This document shows, in pieces, positions 34,587 to 45,950 of a DNA stretch of 64,000 nt. The position numbers were made by a program, and so were the translations under genes. Positions within the stretch are counted from its first letter, which is position 1. Every line of letters starts with the position of its first letter. Origin of the DNA: Chelydra serpentina. Taxonomy: Eukaryota; Chordata; Testudines; Chelydridae. The notes below the pieces were generated by a model, which worked only from the letters and a program-made list of their open reading frames with translations, ran no database searches and was not told the DNA's origin. The stretch covers positions 40,796,001 to 40,860,000 of the forward strand of contig JBAIAC010000001.1 of the NCBI GenBank assembly GCA_037349315.1, in the 5' to 3' direction.

Positions 34587-36120
34587 GACACAAGAAGCTC
34601 CTCCAATACCAAGATTTTCCAGGCTGAACACACAGGCCTAACTCTGTGTGAGAGCCACGGGGCTGAGAGACAGACCTGCCCTGACACCGAGCCCTGCCTT
34701 CATGTATGGATTGGCCCTATCTCAGTGGTAGCTCGGGCGTGTCCTGGGGCAGCAGGAGGCAGGGAAAAGCTGCTGCTGCATCTGAGGCCCCAGATCTGCC
34801 CCCACTGACCTGGGACTTCTCATCCCAGGGCAGCGGGAGGCAGGTGTGGGGAAAGTCCTGAGCCTGGGGCAGTAGAAAAGAAGAATAATTTACATAAAAA
34901 ATGTTTATTACTATTTGGACAATTATTTATAAATATCCGATTTTTCATTAATTATTTGTAATTATTGGATAGTTTATATTTCTATAGTTTATCAACATTA
35001 TACAAGCAGAATGGTTTAAAATTATTTCTGAAATACTTTGAATGTGAGGGAACTATTTTTTTTAAAATAGATATTTAAAGATAAATAAAATTGCTGCACA
35101 GAGCTATAAAAGGCTTTGTTTGGGGTTGGGTTTTTGCAGCACTTAGCAAGGCGGTTGATTTTCCACATAAAGATCTTTGCAGCTCACAAGTCTTTATTGA
35201 AAAATAATTGGAAAACTTGATACCTAGGGAGAGTGCTTTGTGTTTCCTGGATTTCATTGTTCATTTTTTCAGTTCTATTTTATAGCCCTCATACAAGAGG
35301 GGTGTAAGGAGGAGGATGTAACTAGAAGTGGTAAGTGTCAAGACTGTAATAGGAAATGGAGGGCAGTTACTCTCGCCTCACCTCTAAGATAGGGGAAGTG
35401 AAGTCTCCATCTGAGCAGCCAGGGAGAGGTGTGAATTTGTGTGCATTTAAGGCTGACATTTCAACCTCAAATTATCACCCGTACATTGGTAGAGTAGAGG
35501 GGAGCTAAAAAGTCAAAAGACAGACTAAAAAACATGATTTGATTTAAAAGAAAACCTGATGAGTTTGCGGGGTGGGGTTCTGATTCATGATTTTTGATCT
35601 CTTGAGGCTGGCAATACTGAATACTGCATGTTTAATACTCCAGGTATTTCTAATCTCATAGTTCCATCTAGCACAATGCCTTCAGATGAAAGTGTAAACA
35701 AGAGCAAAAAAAAAAAAGGTAGGGGAGGGAACACAGTTACATGACAAAGGAGCAAAACTTTAGATGGAGGGGGGTATATTTCTATTCAAAAAGTAATGTT
35801 ATAACAACTTCATTTGCCTCTGAATTTATGAGGTAATAAACAGGTTCTGCAACTGTTCGGAGCTGCATCCCCATTCCCCTGGGCTGAGTCCCTGGCATTT
35901 ATTTGCAGGAACACTTTATTGTCTCATAAAGCAAAAGGCAAGTGAACCACAATAAAAATATTTTTTGCTCTGTAAAATTGCAATATTATACACACTTATT
36001 TACTGTACCAGAGTCCCTTCCTTTTTCATCTCCTCACAGTGTTTGGCAAGTATTGGTGTTTGGGGAAGATGCAGTGTGTCTCAACAGTCAAAACCTACTT
36101 CCTCCCTCCCTTCACATTAT
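34587..36120. other. No gene seen
   Basis: 34600-34860 is a GC-richer stretch with 'ggggcagcaggaggcaggga' and 'cagggcagcgggaggcagg' repeats and a 93-codon frame lacking any domain. 34880-35280 is AT-rich and unassigned. A 12-base A run lies at about 35707-35718. Confidence 0.35.
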
Positions 36121-36262
36121 GGGCCAAATTTTCAACAGAGACTAAATGAGCCTTTTAAAAGAGCTCCCCCTTGGTATCAGCTGAGTGCTGAGCACTTTTG
36201 ATATACTGGCCATTTCATTTAGGTGCCTAAATGGGGGAGACAAAAGACGCCATTAAGAACTT
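36121..36262. mobile_element. Short palindromic MITE ('gggccaaattttcaa' family)
   Basis: Starts gggccaaattttcaacagag and carries the inverted words 'actaaatgagcctttt' and 'gcatttaggtgcctaaatg'-like (36219-36230 holds taggtgcctaaa) in its right half, with 'gagcacttttgatatactgg' between. The right boundary is approximate. Confidence 0.45.
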
Positions 36263-37887
36263 TCAAACCCTGATATGAATGTAAAGACAACCTCTTTTAA
36301 TATGAAGAATTAATTCAAGGATACGATCAGGCTTGGGAGAGGAAGTGCTCCCTAAGACAGAATCCAGTTCGGACCAGTTCTCTCAGAATGTCATTCACAC
36401 AAAAACCAAGTAAGGATATTAAGTTACAATGACTTCATCAGAACAAAATTATTTCTTCACGGGTGTCACTGGATTTGTGTGTATGTGTACACGAGAGTGA
36501 TTTATATTGCCCTCCCGTAGCCGACACATAGGATGCGTGACCTACCAGTAGGGGATTGACAGCTCAAATGGATATACTTTTGAATATACTTTTGAAATTG
36601 AAGGATGAGGATTCTAGCCCCAGTTCCCACCCTGTGTGAGTGAAACAGTTATACAACAATGCAATCTGACATCTAGAGCACATGGATTCATTACAACATA
36701 CAGTATAGTTAGGGGGGAAAGAAAATACAAAATGGTAATGGAGGGTGACATTAAAACACAGGTCTGATAAAGGAAGTAAGGGTAATCCTAGAGGAGGGGA
36801 GATGAAGGGAATCCAGTTAAGAAGGGGGGACAGGTGGTTACAATGGACAAGGAATATCAATATTGAGTTATAGAAAATGGGCCAACACACACCAGGTTGG
36901 TTGTCCACATGCAGCACTTTGTATTGTAAATGAGAAAAAAGGCAATCCTGTTTTCAAAGCAATTTAAAACTGACAAGACTATAGTCCTTTGCTCCCAGAA
37001 TGGCAGCAATTGAATTTTGTCATTTTGAGACTGTGGCATCATGATCAAAAGCACTCTATCCTTTTGTTTTAAATGCTGGGTAAAACACAGTCAAATAATG
37101 AGATTCATGTGATTCATTTAAATTATTTCAGAAATATTGATCTATTTTTCATGCTTACACTTTGATTTTTCTTTGGGGAATACCTTAGGGAGAACTGTCT
37201 CTGTTAATAATAAATTCTTGTTGGTGGTGGTGGCACAGAGTCCCCAGTGAACATCATTATGCTACACACGGTACAAACGCTTAATAAGAGACAGTCCCTG
37301 CTGAGACGAGATTACAACCTAAAAAGAAGATGGACAAACGGTGGGTGAAAGGAAATGCTATTATCCCTATTTTACAGGTTGGGAGACTGCTCTGTGGGAG
37401 AGAGGCGCTATCCCAGTTTGATGGTGAGGTCTGAGTTTTTCATCTCCTTTGGAAGGTTTGCATTTTGCCAAAGCCGCAGCACCCGTTAGCTTCCCTACAT
37501 CCATCCCACACACAGTGCACTTAGACAATCCCAACTTAAGAAACAGCCCTAACTCTTAAATTTGCCACTTTTCAATATCTCAATGTCAGTAGTCTCTTAA
37601 TAATTTACTACTTTAGCCTGGGTCCTATGAACACAGAGAATCCTGCGGCACATTATCTGTGGAGCCATACACTTTTTTTAATGGGTATATAACTCTCCAG
37701 AACTGCTTTCATGGGCAGACCAAGAAAAAAAAGTAAACACATCCATTATATAAATCAAGGAACAACTGTACAATATAAGAATGAAATCCTGGCCCCATTG
37801 AAGTCAATATCAAAACTCATTGATTTCTAGGTTTTCACCCAAGATCTCAGTTTTCCAATAGAATGCTTTAAGATATACCTAGCGCTT
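36263..37887. other. No gene seen
   Basis: A minus-strand frame of 117 codons at 36564-36917 has no domain and overlaps other frames. 37238-37400 may be a decayed MIR-class SINE ('ccctattttacaggttggga'). 37786-37850 is a short palindrome around 'ccccattgaagtcaatatc'. Confidence 0.35.
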
Positions 37888-37990
37888 AGAATCATAGAAT
37901 ATTAGGGTTGGAAGAGACCTCAGGAGGTCATCTAGTCCAATCTCCTGCTCAAAGCAGGACCAACACCAACTAAATCAACTAAACCAACTA
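37888..37990 (-). mobile_element. CR1 LINE 3' end, minus strand
   Basis: 'agaatcatagaatattaggg', 'ttggaagagacctcaggagg' and 'tgctcaaagcaggaccaac' are the reverse complement of the CR1 3' UTR and its attctatg terminus, as at 17900-17996. About 100 bp remain. Confidence 0.85.
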
Positions 37991-37992
37991 AA

Positions 37993-38166
37993 GTGCTTAC
38001 ATAGCACTTTTCATCAGTCGATCTCATGAGCACTTTACAAAAGGAGGTGAGTTTCTTCATCTCCATTTTACAAATGGAGAAACTGAGGCACAGAGAGATT
38101 AAGTCACCTAGGAGATCAGTGGCAGAGCCACTCAGGGCCACCTGAGTCCCAGTCCAGCACTGTGAA
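37993..38166 (-). repeat. MIR-class SINE, minus strand
   Basis: 'ttacatagcacttttcatca', 'catctccattttacaaatgg', 'agaaactgaggcacagagag' and 'agtggcagagccactcaggg' give the MIR core and head in reverse complement. It directly abuts the CR1 fragment on its left. Confidence 0.7.
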
Positions 38167-39656
38167 CTGCAGACCAGTTGATAGTGATCCATGGAGAGAG
38201 ATGGCTGGTTACATGATGTCAGCTCTATCTCCTGAATTCTACTTAATAAACTGCATTAAAAAGACAGTTAAAAGACAGTAGTCCTCAGTGTTACTACTGA
38301 GCACTGTCCTGGCTTCCTTCTTGCTCCGGTTAAGGAATAAGTTACTGCCCCCTTTTCCATGGTGCAGTATACTGCCCCCTGTGCACACAGTTCATGTAGC
38401 TGGCTGGTGAGTACAGCCAGTTGAAACAGGGAAAAGATTGTATTTATTTATTTGTGGAAGATATTGAAATAATTGCTCTGCAGGTTTGAACAAAGAATTT
38501 TTCACTTTTTCAAAAATTTTGGCAAAAAGTTTATTCAAAATTTTCAGTTTGAACATTTTTCAAGATCTGGGGAGCTGTTTCTTCCTCTTTTCACTGCTTC
38601 CCTCCTCTCCTTCCTTTTTCCATTTTGCTAACTGTGGGGACTAAAAAGAGAGGAAAGAAAAATGAAAACAGTGTGGGGATTTTGTCAAAAAAGGAAAATT
38701 TGGAAATAACTGAACATTTTTGTTTTGCAAATTTTTTTTAAAAAAAAAAGGCCATTTACATTGAAAAAATATTTTCATTTGAAAATTTTGACCAGGTGTA
38801 CTGGCAATTGAAGGGGACAAAGCCAGGGCTCCTCCCACTCATTTATGGAATAATGCTGAAGTCTGGTGCAGCACAAAAGGTCATGTCTGACACCAAGCAC
38901 AAGGGATCAGTTCATTAACCCCGGTGTAAAAGTTTAAAGAGAAGCCAGGGAAGAATGTAAGGAAGCGCTAGTACATGTATACGGTACTTTCCACTGGAAA
39001 AACATGAGGGAGTTGCTGCCATTTGTAGAAAATGGGCACTCTTCTCCCCAGCCATTCTGGGCACATCTCACAAAACTTTCTTGGCTCATGGAGGGCAGAG
39101 TCAACTGCAACGTATAAATCCAACAAGCAATCAGCCAGCAACAGGGAGAGTCTCAGCCCAGCCCAGCCTTTGCTCTGCAGCCAGTTCTCAGGCTAGTTCC
39201 TCAAGCCTGCAACTCCTGCTTAACCCCAGACTCTGACCTCAGGATATTTACTTCCCTTCTCTGTCCTTTAGAGGTTATGCAGCCTGTACCGGCTGGATAT
39301 TAAAATGAGTAACACAGTGGCCTCCGCCACCTCAATCCTCTCTCTCCAGCTCAGGACTAAACTAGCAGATTTGTTTCAAGATTAACATATTTTGATTTTT
39401 TGTGCCAAGCAATCGAAAAAGCACCTTGTCTTGGTAAATACCACACTTTGGTTTTCATTAGTTCTCTTTCAGTAAAAGTGATCATTAGATAGCTCACTGA
39501 CAAGGTCTTAGATACTGCCATCTGTGAAAAGCCGACCTGAATGAAACAAAAATGCCTTCAGTGGGTGAGGGAGTGCTGGAAATTAAGAACTGAATATAAT
39601 AAATAGTATCATTCTGTAGCTTTGTTTTACTGAACAGTTTGCCCTAAAAAGAATAT
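38167..39656. other. No gene seen
   Basis: AT-rich with long A/T runs at 38680-38790. No recognised element or exon. Confidence 0.4.
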
Positions 39657-39780
39657 TAGATTTTAATACCTGAAGTGATTGTTATGAACATCTAGTCTGA
39701 TCTGTATAACACAGCTCATAGAACTTCACCCAATAATCCCTGCATCAAGCCTGTAACTAAGATATTATTTCTTTATGTGT
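39657..39780 (-). mobile_element. CR1/L3 LINE fragment, minus strand
   Basis: 'gaacatctagtctgatctgt', 'ataacacagctcatagaact' and 'tcacccaataatccctgcat' match the reverse complement of an old CR1-like 3' region common in turtles. Short and decayed. Confidence 0.5.
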
Positions 39781-40105
39781 TCTACTTTCAGACAGAGAAC
39801 ACTTGTGTGTTGACATTACAATGTAAAATAATACAAAAAACCTCACTGGCTTTGAGTAAGGGACATACAGAGACAGATGGACAGAACTATAAGAGCAAGA
39901 AGCTATTTTCAGTTCCAAATAGCTCTGGCAAAAATTGAACCAAGGCATAATTTGTAAACTTCTGCATTGAATAGCTCATAAATGTTGGGTAATTCATCCA
40001 AATTTCACAAATACACCAGGGAACAGATTCTTAATTTTGTTAAGGGCCTGGATATTAGTGTGAAATATTGTGAATAAAATATGTGTGGTGTTTGCAAACA
40101 AACAT
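39781..40105. other. No gene seen
   Basis: AT-rich flank of the CR1 element; nothing recognised. Confidence 0.4.
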
Positions 40106-40429
40106 ATAAAAACATAAGAACGGCCATACTGAGTCAGGCCAAAGGTCCACCTAGCCCAGCATCCTGCCTTCCGGCCAATGCCAGGTGCCCCAGAGGGAAT
40201 GAACGGAACAGGTAATCATCAAGTGATCCATTCCTTGTAGCTCATTCCCAGCCTCTGGCAAACAGAGGCTAGGGACACCATCCCTGTCCATCCTGGCTAA
40301 TAGTCATTGATGGACCTATCCTCCATAGATTTATCTAGTTCTTTTTTGAACTCAGTTATAGTCTTGGCCTTCACAACATCCTCTGGCAAGGAGTTCCACA
40401 GGTTGACTGTGCATTGTGTGAAAAAATAC

Positions 40430-42960
40430 TTCCGTTTGTTTTAAACCTGCTGCCTATTAATTTCATTTGGTGATCCCCTAGTTCTTGTGTTATAAGAAGG
40501 AGTAAATAATACTTCCTTATTTACTTTCTCCACACCAGTCTGAGATCGGGCAACCACATCTGCACACAGTATTCAAGATGTGGGCATACCATGGATTTAT
40601 ATAGAGGCAATATGATATTTTCTGTCTTATTATCTATCCCTTTCTTAATGATTCCCAACACTCCGTTCACTATTTTGACTGCCGCTAGACATTGAGTGGA
40701 TGTTTTCAGAGAACTATCCAGAATGACTCCAAAATTTCTTTCTTGAGTGGTAACAGCTAAGTTAGCCCCATCATTTCATATGTATAGTTGAGATGTTTTC
40801 CAATGTGCATTACTTTTCATTTATCAACATTGAATTTCATCTGCCATGTTGTTGCCTAGTCACCCAGTTTTGAGAGATCCTTTTGTAGCTCTTCACAATC
40901 TGCCTGGGACTTAACTATCTTGAGTAGTTTTGTATCATTTGCAAATTTTGCCACCTCACTGTTTACCCCTTTTTCCAGATCATTTATGAATATGTTGAAT
41001 AGGACTGGTCCCAGTACAGCCCTCTGGGGGACACCACTATTTACCTCTCTCCATTCTGAAAACTGACCATTTATTCCTACGCTTTGTTTCCTATCTTTTA
41101 ACCAGTTATCAATCCATGAGAGGACCTTCCCTCTTATCCCAAGACTGCGTACTTTGCATAGGAGCCTTTGGTGAAAGACCTTGTCAAAGGCTTTCAGAGA
41201 ATCTAAACACACTATATCCACTGGATCCCCCCATCCACATGCTTGTTGACCCCCTCAAAGAATTCTAATAGATTGGTGAGGCATGATTTCCCCTTAAAAA
41301 ACCACGTTGACTGTTCCCCAACAAATTATGCTCATCTATGTGTCTGACAATTTTGTTCTTTACTATAGTTTCAACCAATTTGCCTGGTACTGAAGTCAGG
41401 CTTATAGGCTTATTGCCGGGGTCATCTCTGGAGCCCTTTTTAAAAATTGGTGTCACATTAGCTATCTTCCAGTCATTTGGTACAGAAGCGGATTTAAACG
41501 ATAGGTTATAGACGACAGTTAGCAGTCCTGCAATTTCACATCTGAGTTCCTTCAGAACTCTTGGGTGAATACCATCTGGTCCTGGTGACTTATTACTGTT
41601 TAGTTTATCAATTTGTTCCAAACCCTTCTCTAATGACACCTCAATCTGGGACAGTTCCGCAGATTTGTCACCTAAAAAGAATGGCTCAGGTTTGGGAATC
41701 TCCCTCACATTCTCAACTGTGAAGACCAATGCAAAGAATTCATTTATTTTCTTCGCAATGGCCTTATCGTCCTTGAGTGCTCCTTTAGCATCTCGATTGT
41801 CCAGTGGCCCCACTGACTGCTTAGCAGGCTTCCTGTTTCTGGTGTACTTAAAAAAAATTGGTGTTACTTTTTGAGTCTTTGGCTAGCTGTTCTTCAAATT
41901 CTTTTTTGGCCTTCCTAATTATATTTTTACACTTCATTTGCCAGAATTTATGCTCCTTTCTATTTTCCTCACTAGGATTTATCTTCCACTTTTTAAAGGA
42001 TACCTTTTTGTCTCTCACTGCTTCTCTTACTTTGTTGTTCAGCCACAGTGGCTCTTTTTTGTTTCTCTTACTATGTTTTTTAATTTGGGGTATACATTTA
42101 AGTTGAGCCTCTCTTATGGTGTCTTTAAAAAGTTTCCATTAAGCTTGCAGGGATTTTACTTTTGGTGCTGTATCATTTAATTTCGTTTCACTAACCTCAT
42201 TTTTGTGTAGTTCCCCTTTCTGAAATTAAATGCTACAGTTTTGGGCCTCTGTGGTGTTTTCCCTGCCACAGAGATTTAAATTTAATTATATTATAGTCAC
42301 CATTACCAAGCAGTCCAGCTATATTCACCTCTTAGACGTGATCCTGTGCTCCACTTAGGACTAAATCAAGAATTGCCTCTCCTATTGTGGGTTCCTGGAC
42401 TAGTTGCTCCAAGAAGCAGTCATTTAAGGTGTCAAGAAACTATCTCTGCATCCTGTCCTGAGGTGACATGTACCCAATCAATATGGGGATAGTTGAAATC
42501 CCTCATTATTACTGAGTTTTTTATTTTAATGGCCTCTCTGATCTCCCTGAGCATTTCACAGTCACGGTCACCATCCTGTTCAGGTGGTTGGTAATATATC
42601 CCTACTGCTATATTACTACCCATAAAGAATCTGTGGTACAGTTTCGTTCATTTAAGATTTTTACTTCATTTGATTCTACGCTTTCTTTCACATATAGTGC
42701 CACTCCCCCACCAGCACAACCTGTTCTGTCCTTCCGATATATTTTGTACCCTGGTATTACTGTGTCCCATTGATTATCCTCATTCCACCAAGTTTCTGTG
42801 ATGCCTATTATATCAATACCCTCATTTAATACAAGTCACTCTAGTTCACACATCTTACTATTTAGACTTCTAGCATTGGTATATAAGCACTTTAAAAACT
42901 TGTCACTTTTTAGCGGTCTCCCATTACATGAAGTAATTGAATAAGACTTTTTTTCATTTG
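40430..42960 (-). pseudogene. CR1 ORF2 pseudogene (endonuclease + reverse transcriptase)
   Basis: Intact ORF2 nicks target DNA with an APE-type endonuclease and copies its RNA there. Visible from the 5' side: 'LYTNARSL' (about 42880-42900), 'GITETWWNEDNQWD' (about 42770-42810), 'GGGVALYVKE' (about 42690), then 'RDFNYPHIDW' (42432-42623), where the family has GDFN. Reverse transcriptase follows: 'NSNKSPGPDGIHPRVLKEL' and 'WKIANVTPIFKKG' (41265-41813), then after a frameshift near 41222-41264 'GVPQRAVLGPVLFNIFIND' and 'FANDTKLLK' (40856-41221). The palm motif FADD is FAND, losing a catalytic aspartate. Stops also follow at the C-terminus (40430-40850). Confidence 0.9.
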
Positions 42961-42989
42961 ACTGTTTCTCATCAGATCTACCTGTATTT

Positions 42990-43960
42990 CATCATCTTCT
43001 ATACTCTCCTCCATACTAGGACATAGAAAATCTTCATTAGTAAATCCTCCCCTAAGGGATGTCTCTGTCCGAACCACGTGCTCCTCTGGACCTGTAGGCT
43101 TTCCCCCAGCCCGTAGTTTAAAAACTGGTCTATGACCTTTTTAATTTTAAGTGCCAGCAATCTGGTTCCATTTTGGTTTAGATGGAGCCCATCCTTCCTG
43201 TATAGGCTCCTCCGTTCCCAAAAGTTCCCCAATTCCTAATAAATCTAAACCCCTCCTCCCTATACCATTGTCTCATCCATGCATTGAGACCCAGCAGTTC
43301 TGCCTGTCTAACTGGCCCTGTACATGGAACTGGAAGCATTTCAGAGAACGCTACCATGGAGGTCCTGGACTTCAATCTCTGACCTAGCAGCCTAAATTTA
43401 GCCTCCATGACCTCTCTCCTATCCATCCCTATGTCATTGGTACGTACATGTATCATGACCACCGGCTCCTCCCCAACACTACACATAAGTCTATCTAGAT
43501 ATCTCAAGAGATCTGCAATCTTTGCACCAGACAGGCAAGTCACCATGCGGTTCTCCCAGTCATCGCAAACCCAGCTATCTATGTTTCTAATGATCAAATC
43601 CCCCATTACTAATACCTGTCTTTTTCTAATAACTGGAGTTCCCTCCCCCGGAGAAGTATCCTCAGTGCAAGAGGATCCCAACTATGGGATAATTTCCCTC
43701 CACTCCAGTTGGATGTTCTCATTCCCTGATACTTTCATCCTCCTCAACAGCACAGAAGCTGTCACACCAGGGGTGGGACCATTCTACTGTGTCCCGGAAT
43801 GTCTCATCTATGTACCTCTCGGTCTCCCTTAGCTCCTCCAGCTCAGCCACCCTGGTCTCCAAAGCCCGTACATGGTCTCGGAGGGCCAGGAGCTCCTTGC
43901 ACTGAATGCACACATACGACACCTGCCCATAGGGCAGGTAATCATACATGCTGAATTGGG
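42990..43960 (-). pseudogene. CR1 ORF1 pseudogene (coiled coil + SGNH esterase-like domain)
   Basis: Three minus-strand pieces in alternating phases imply two frameshifts. 43719-43949 starts with a methionine, has a C-x-x-C pair (CIQCKELL) and a heptad-rich stretch (LRDHVRALETRVAELEEL). 43178-43681 has 'VLVMGDLIIRNID' and 'IHVRTNDIG'. 42999-43232 has 'DGLHLNQNGTRLLA'. These are blocks I, III and V of an SGNH hydrolase. Block I has GDL where the catalytic serine of GDS belongs, and block III has RTND for GTND; the Asp-His of block V is intact. CR1 ORF1 proteins bind RNA and are thought to assist retrotransposition. Confidence 0.85.
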
Positions 43961-44090
43961 TGCAATAAACTCGGTAGCCCCAGTCTGTTGCTGGATTCTG
44001 CCTGCATTCTCTTTTTACTCCTGCAGCTCGTTCCTTTGTTGTTGTTTTGTTTTTATCGGGGGGTCTTTTGGGGGGGAGGAAATTTGGTAG

Positions 44091-44738
44091 TGCTCCTTTT
44101 GAAGCAAAGCTACAATCAGAAAAAGTAACTGCAAAAATGACATCTCAGTGTCTCGTATTCTTTTCCGTATGTATCTTCCATATCAGCTTTTCTTCACTGG
44201 AGAATTCAAAGAAATCTTTATCTAACTGCCAGGACTGAAAGCTCAGTCTAGTACTATAGCAAAAAGAAAAAAAAAAAAACTAGTTATGTTGTCAATCTGT
44301 TTTGTACATCACCAGCAACAATAAAGGCTCCAGATTCAGTACATAGCTGCAATTTTATAGATGATACAGGAGGCAAAACACAATACAGCCTGCTCTTTTG
44401 CCACTGCATTGGCTCTCCAATACTGACAGCAGCAAAAACTTGTCAGCAATGGCTCTAAATAGATAGGACTCAGAGGACACATTAAAGCATGGGAGATAAC
44501 AAGGTGTCTTTTTCTGAACACAGCCATGCTTTAACGTTCCATAGCGTCTGAGAGCGAGAAAACTCACCGTTCAGCACCGGATTTCAAGAAGTCTCTTTCC
44601 CATCTATGCAAATTAGCACCAAGGAGTCCTACGTGTTCCTGACAGTCGTTAGAATTATGCCAAATAAGCAAACAGAATTTCACATGTGAATATGGAACAT
44701 CTGACCCCAGAAGTAGTAAGAACAAAAAGTTCAGCATG
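44091..44738. other. No gene seen
   Basis: 44091-44300 may still be CR1 5' UTR. An A-rich run lies at 44262-44279. The open frames on the minus strand up to 44788 lack domains. Confidence 0.35.
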
Positions 44739-45333
44739 CAGGGCTGGCTCCAGGCACCAGCCGACCAAGCACGTGCTTGGGGCAGCACCTTCTAAAGAGT
44801 GGCCAATCTTGGGGTGGTGGGGCATCGCTTGGGGGGGGTTGGTTTTTTGTTTTTGTTTCGGCGGGGCAGCGCTCGGGGTTTTTTTTTCTGTTTGTTTGTT
44901 TGTTTCGGCAGGGCACCGCTGCAGGGGGTTGTTTTGGCGGGGCGGCGCTGGGGGGGGGGGTTGTTTCGGCGGGGCTGCGCTCGGGGGTTTTTTTCCTTTG
45001 TTTGTTTGTTTCGGCAGGGCACCGCTGCAGGGGGTTGTTTTGGTGGGGCGGCGCTGGGGGGGGGGGTTGTTTTGGCGGGGCAGCGCTCGGGGTTTTTTTT
45101 TCTTTGTTTGTTTGTTTCGGCAGGGCACCGCTGCAGGGGGGGGTTGTTTCGGCGGGGCAGCGCTCAAGGGGTTGGGGTTTTTTTTGTTTTGGCGGGGTGG
45201 TGCTGGGGGGCGGGTTGTTTTGGCAGGGCAGCGCTCGGATGGTTTTGGGGTTTTGTTTGCTTGGGAAGGGCTACACTCAGTTTTTTTTTGTTTTTTTTTG
45301 CTTCGGGCAGCAAAAAAGTTAGAGCCGGCCCTG
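44739..45333. mobile_element. hAT-type MITE with G-rich tandem core (595 bp)
   Basis: Left end cagggctggctccaggc; the right end agagccggccctg is its inverted counterpart (reverse complement cagggccggctct). Flanking octamers tcagcatg (44731-44738) and tcaacatg (45334-45341) match at 7 of 8, the hAT signature. The terminal 60 bp match the element at 54449-54910 almost base for base, but the interior is different: a G-rich tandem array. Frames up to 304 codons on the plus strand and 230 on the minus strand cross it, rich in Gly/Phe/Cys or Pro/Lys/Asn. They are repeat artefacts, not genes. Confidence 0.9.
44856..45175. repeat. G-rich tandem array, period 106 bp
   Basis: The word cggcagggcaccgctgcag starts at 44906, 45012 and 45118, exactly 106 bp apart, each followed by g-runs, ttgttt, ggcgggg and (ttt g)n. 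Each unit is itself two similar halves (ggcaccgctgcaggggg and ggcagcgctcgggg). Runs of up to 11 G on the plus strand give strong quadruplex potential. Confidence 0.85.
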
Positions 45334-45574
45334 TCAACATGTGTCATTTTCTAATGGCAGATTTCCAAACAGCTCCAGAATTTCAACTTTCAGTTATTGT
45401 TTTTCCTTGGTCAACTAATCATGCTCAAGCTGCCTCTCTTGTCATGTCACCCTGTGGACAAGACAATACACAGCACACCAGTCGAGATACCTGTGAAACA
45501 AAACACCCTTCTCCAAAGGAACCAGGATTTCTAGTAGTGAGATTGTTATTAATTAGTAGTATTAGTGATTGGGT

Positions 45575-45785
45575 GAGGTGCGGCCCAAGCAGAATGAGAA
45601 ACAGTGCCTGCCCCAAAGAATTTAGTCAAAAGAGACAAAACAGACAAAGGTGGGAGGGAAAACACAGGCACAGAGCTGTAAAGTATCTTGCCCAAGGCCA
45701 TACAGCAGGTTAGTAGCAGAGTCAGAAATAGAGCTCAACTCTGCTGACTCCTTGTCCAGAGCCCTATCCAGTAGACCACACTACC
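45575..45785 (-). repeat. MIR-class SINE, minus strand
   Basis: 'acaggcacagagctgtaaag', 'tatcttgcccaaggccatac', 'agcaggttagtagcagagtc' and 'tccagtagaccacactacct' give the MIR core, then the tRNA-like head, in reverse complement. The head end ('ctatccagtagaccacacta') is well kept. Confidence 0.75.
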
Positions 45786-45888
45786 TCTCAAAAGCTTTTA
45801 ATATTTTTTTACAACCCTTTAATTGTTGTTACATTTTAGAGACCCAATATCTATAAAACCTGAGGACAAGATCCACAGACAGAGTAAG

Positions 45889-45950
45889 CGACAAAGGGTC
45901 CTGTCGCTTCTACAGATCCAGACGAACACGGCTACCCCTCTGATACTACA
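45889..45950 (+). mobile_element. Penelope-like element fragment
   Basis: 'aaagggtcctgtcgcttcta', 'cagatccagacgaacacggc' and 'tacccctctgatactac' match, by recall, the outer part of the turtle Penelope-like repeat that lies downstream of its hammerhead motif. Only about 60 bp remain and the hammerhead itself is absent. Confidence 0.55.

Larger units (their letters stand above)
40106..44090 (-). mobile_element. Near full-length CR1 LINE, minus strand, decayed
   Basis: About 4 kb carrying, on the minus strand from high to low coordinates, ORF1 (coiled coil then SGNH-esterase-like domain), ORF2 (endonuclease then reverse transcriptase) and a 3' UTR. The UTR ends in 'ggccgttcttatgttttt' rather than the attctatg repeats of the copy at 17145. 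It is therefore from a different CR1 subfamily. Full-length CR1 copies are 4-5 kb and rare because most are 5'-truncated. The 5' boundary near 44090 is uncertain and no target duplication was confirmed. Frameshifts and stops make it inactive. Confidence 0.9.

Noticed and set aside
34276..35627. Possible single hAT element from 34284 to 35619 with octamer duplication
   Set aside because: The flanking octamers gcagtact and aatactgc are not direct copies (they are near inverted), so the pair of ends is not supported.
44655..45713. Long open frames on both strands (304 codons plus, 230 codons minus)
   Set aside because: They coincide with the G-rich tandem array of a hAT MITE, are open in several phases on both strands, and give low-complexity Gly/Phe/Cys or Pro/Lys/Asn peptides. 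Not genes.
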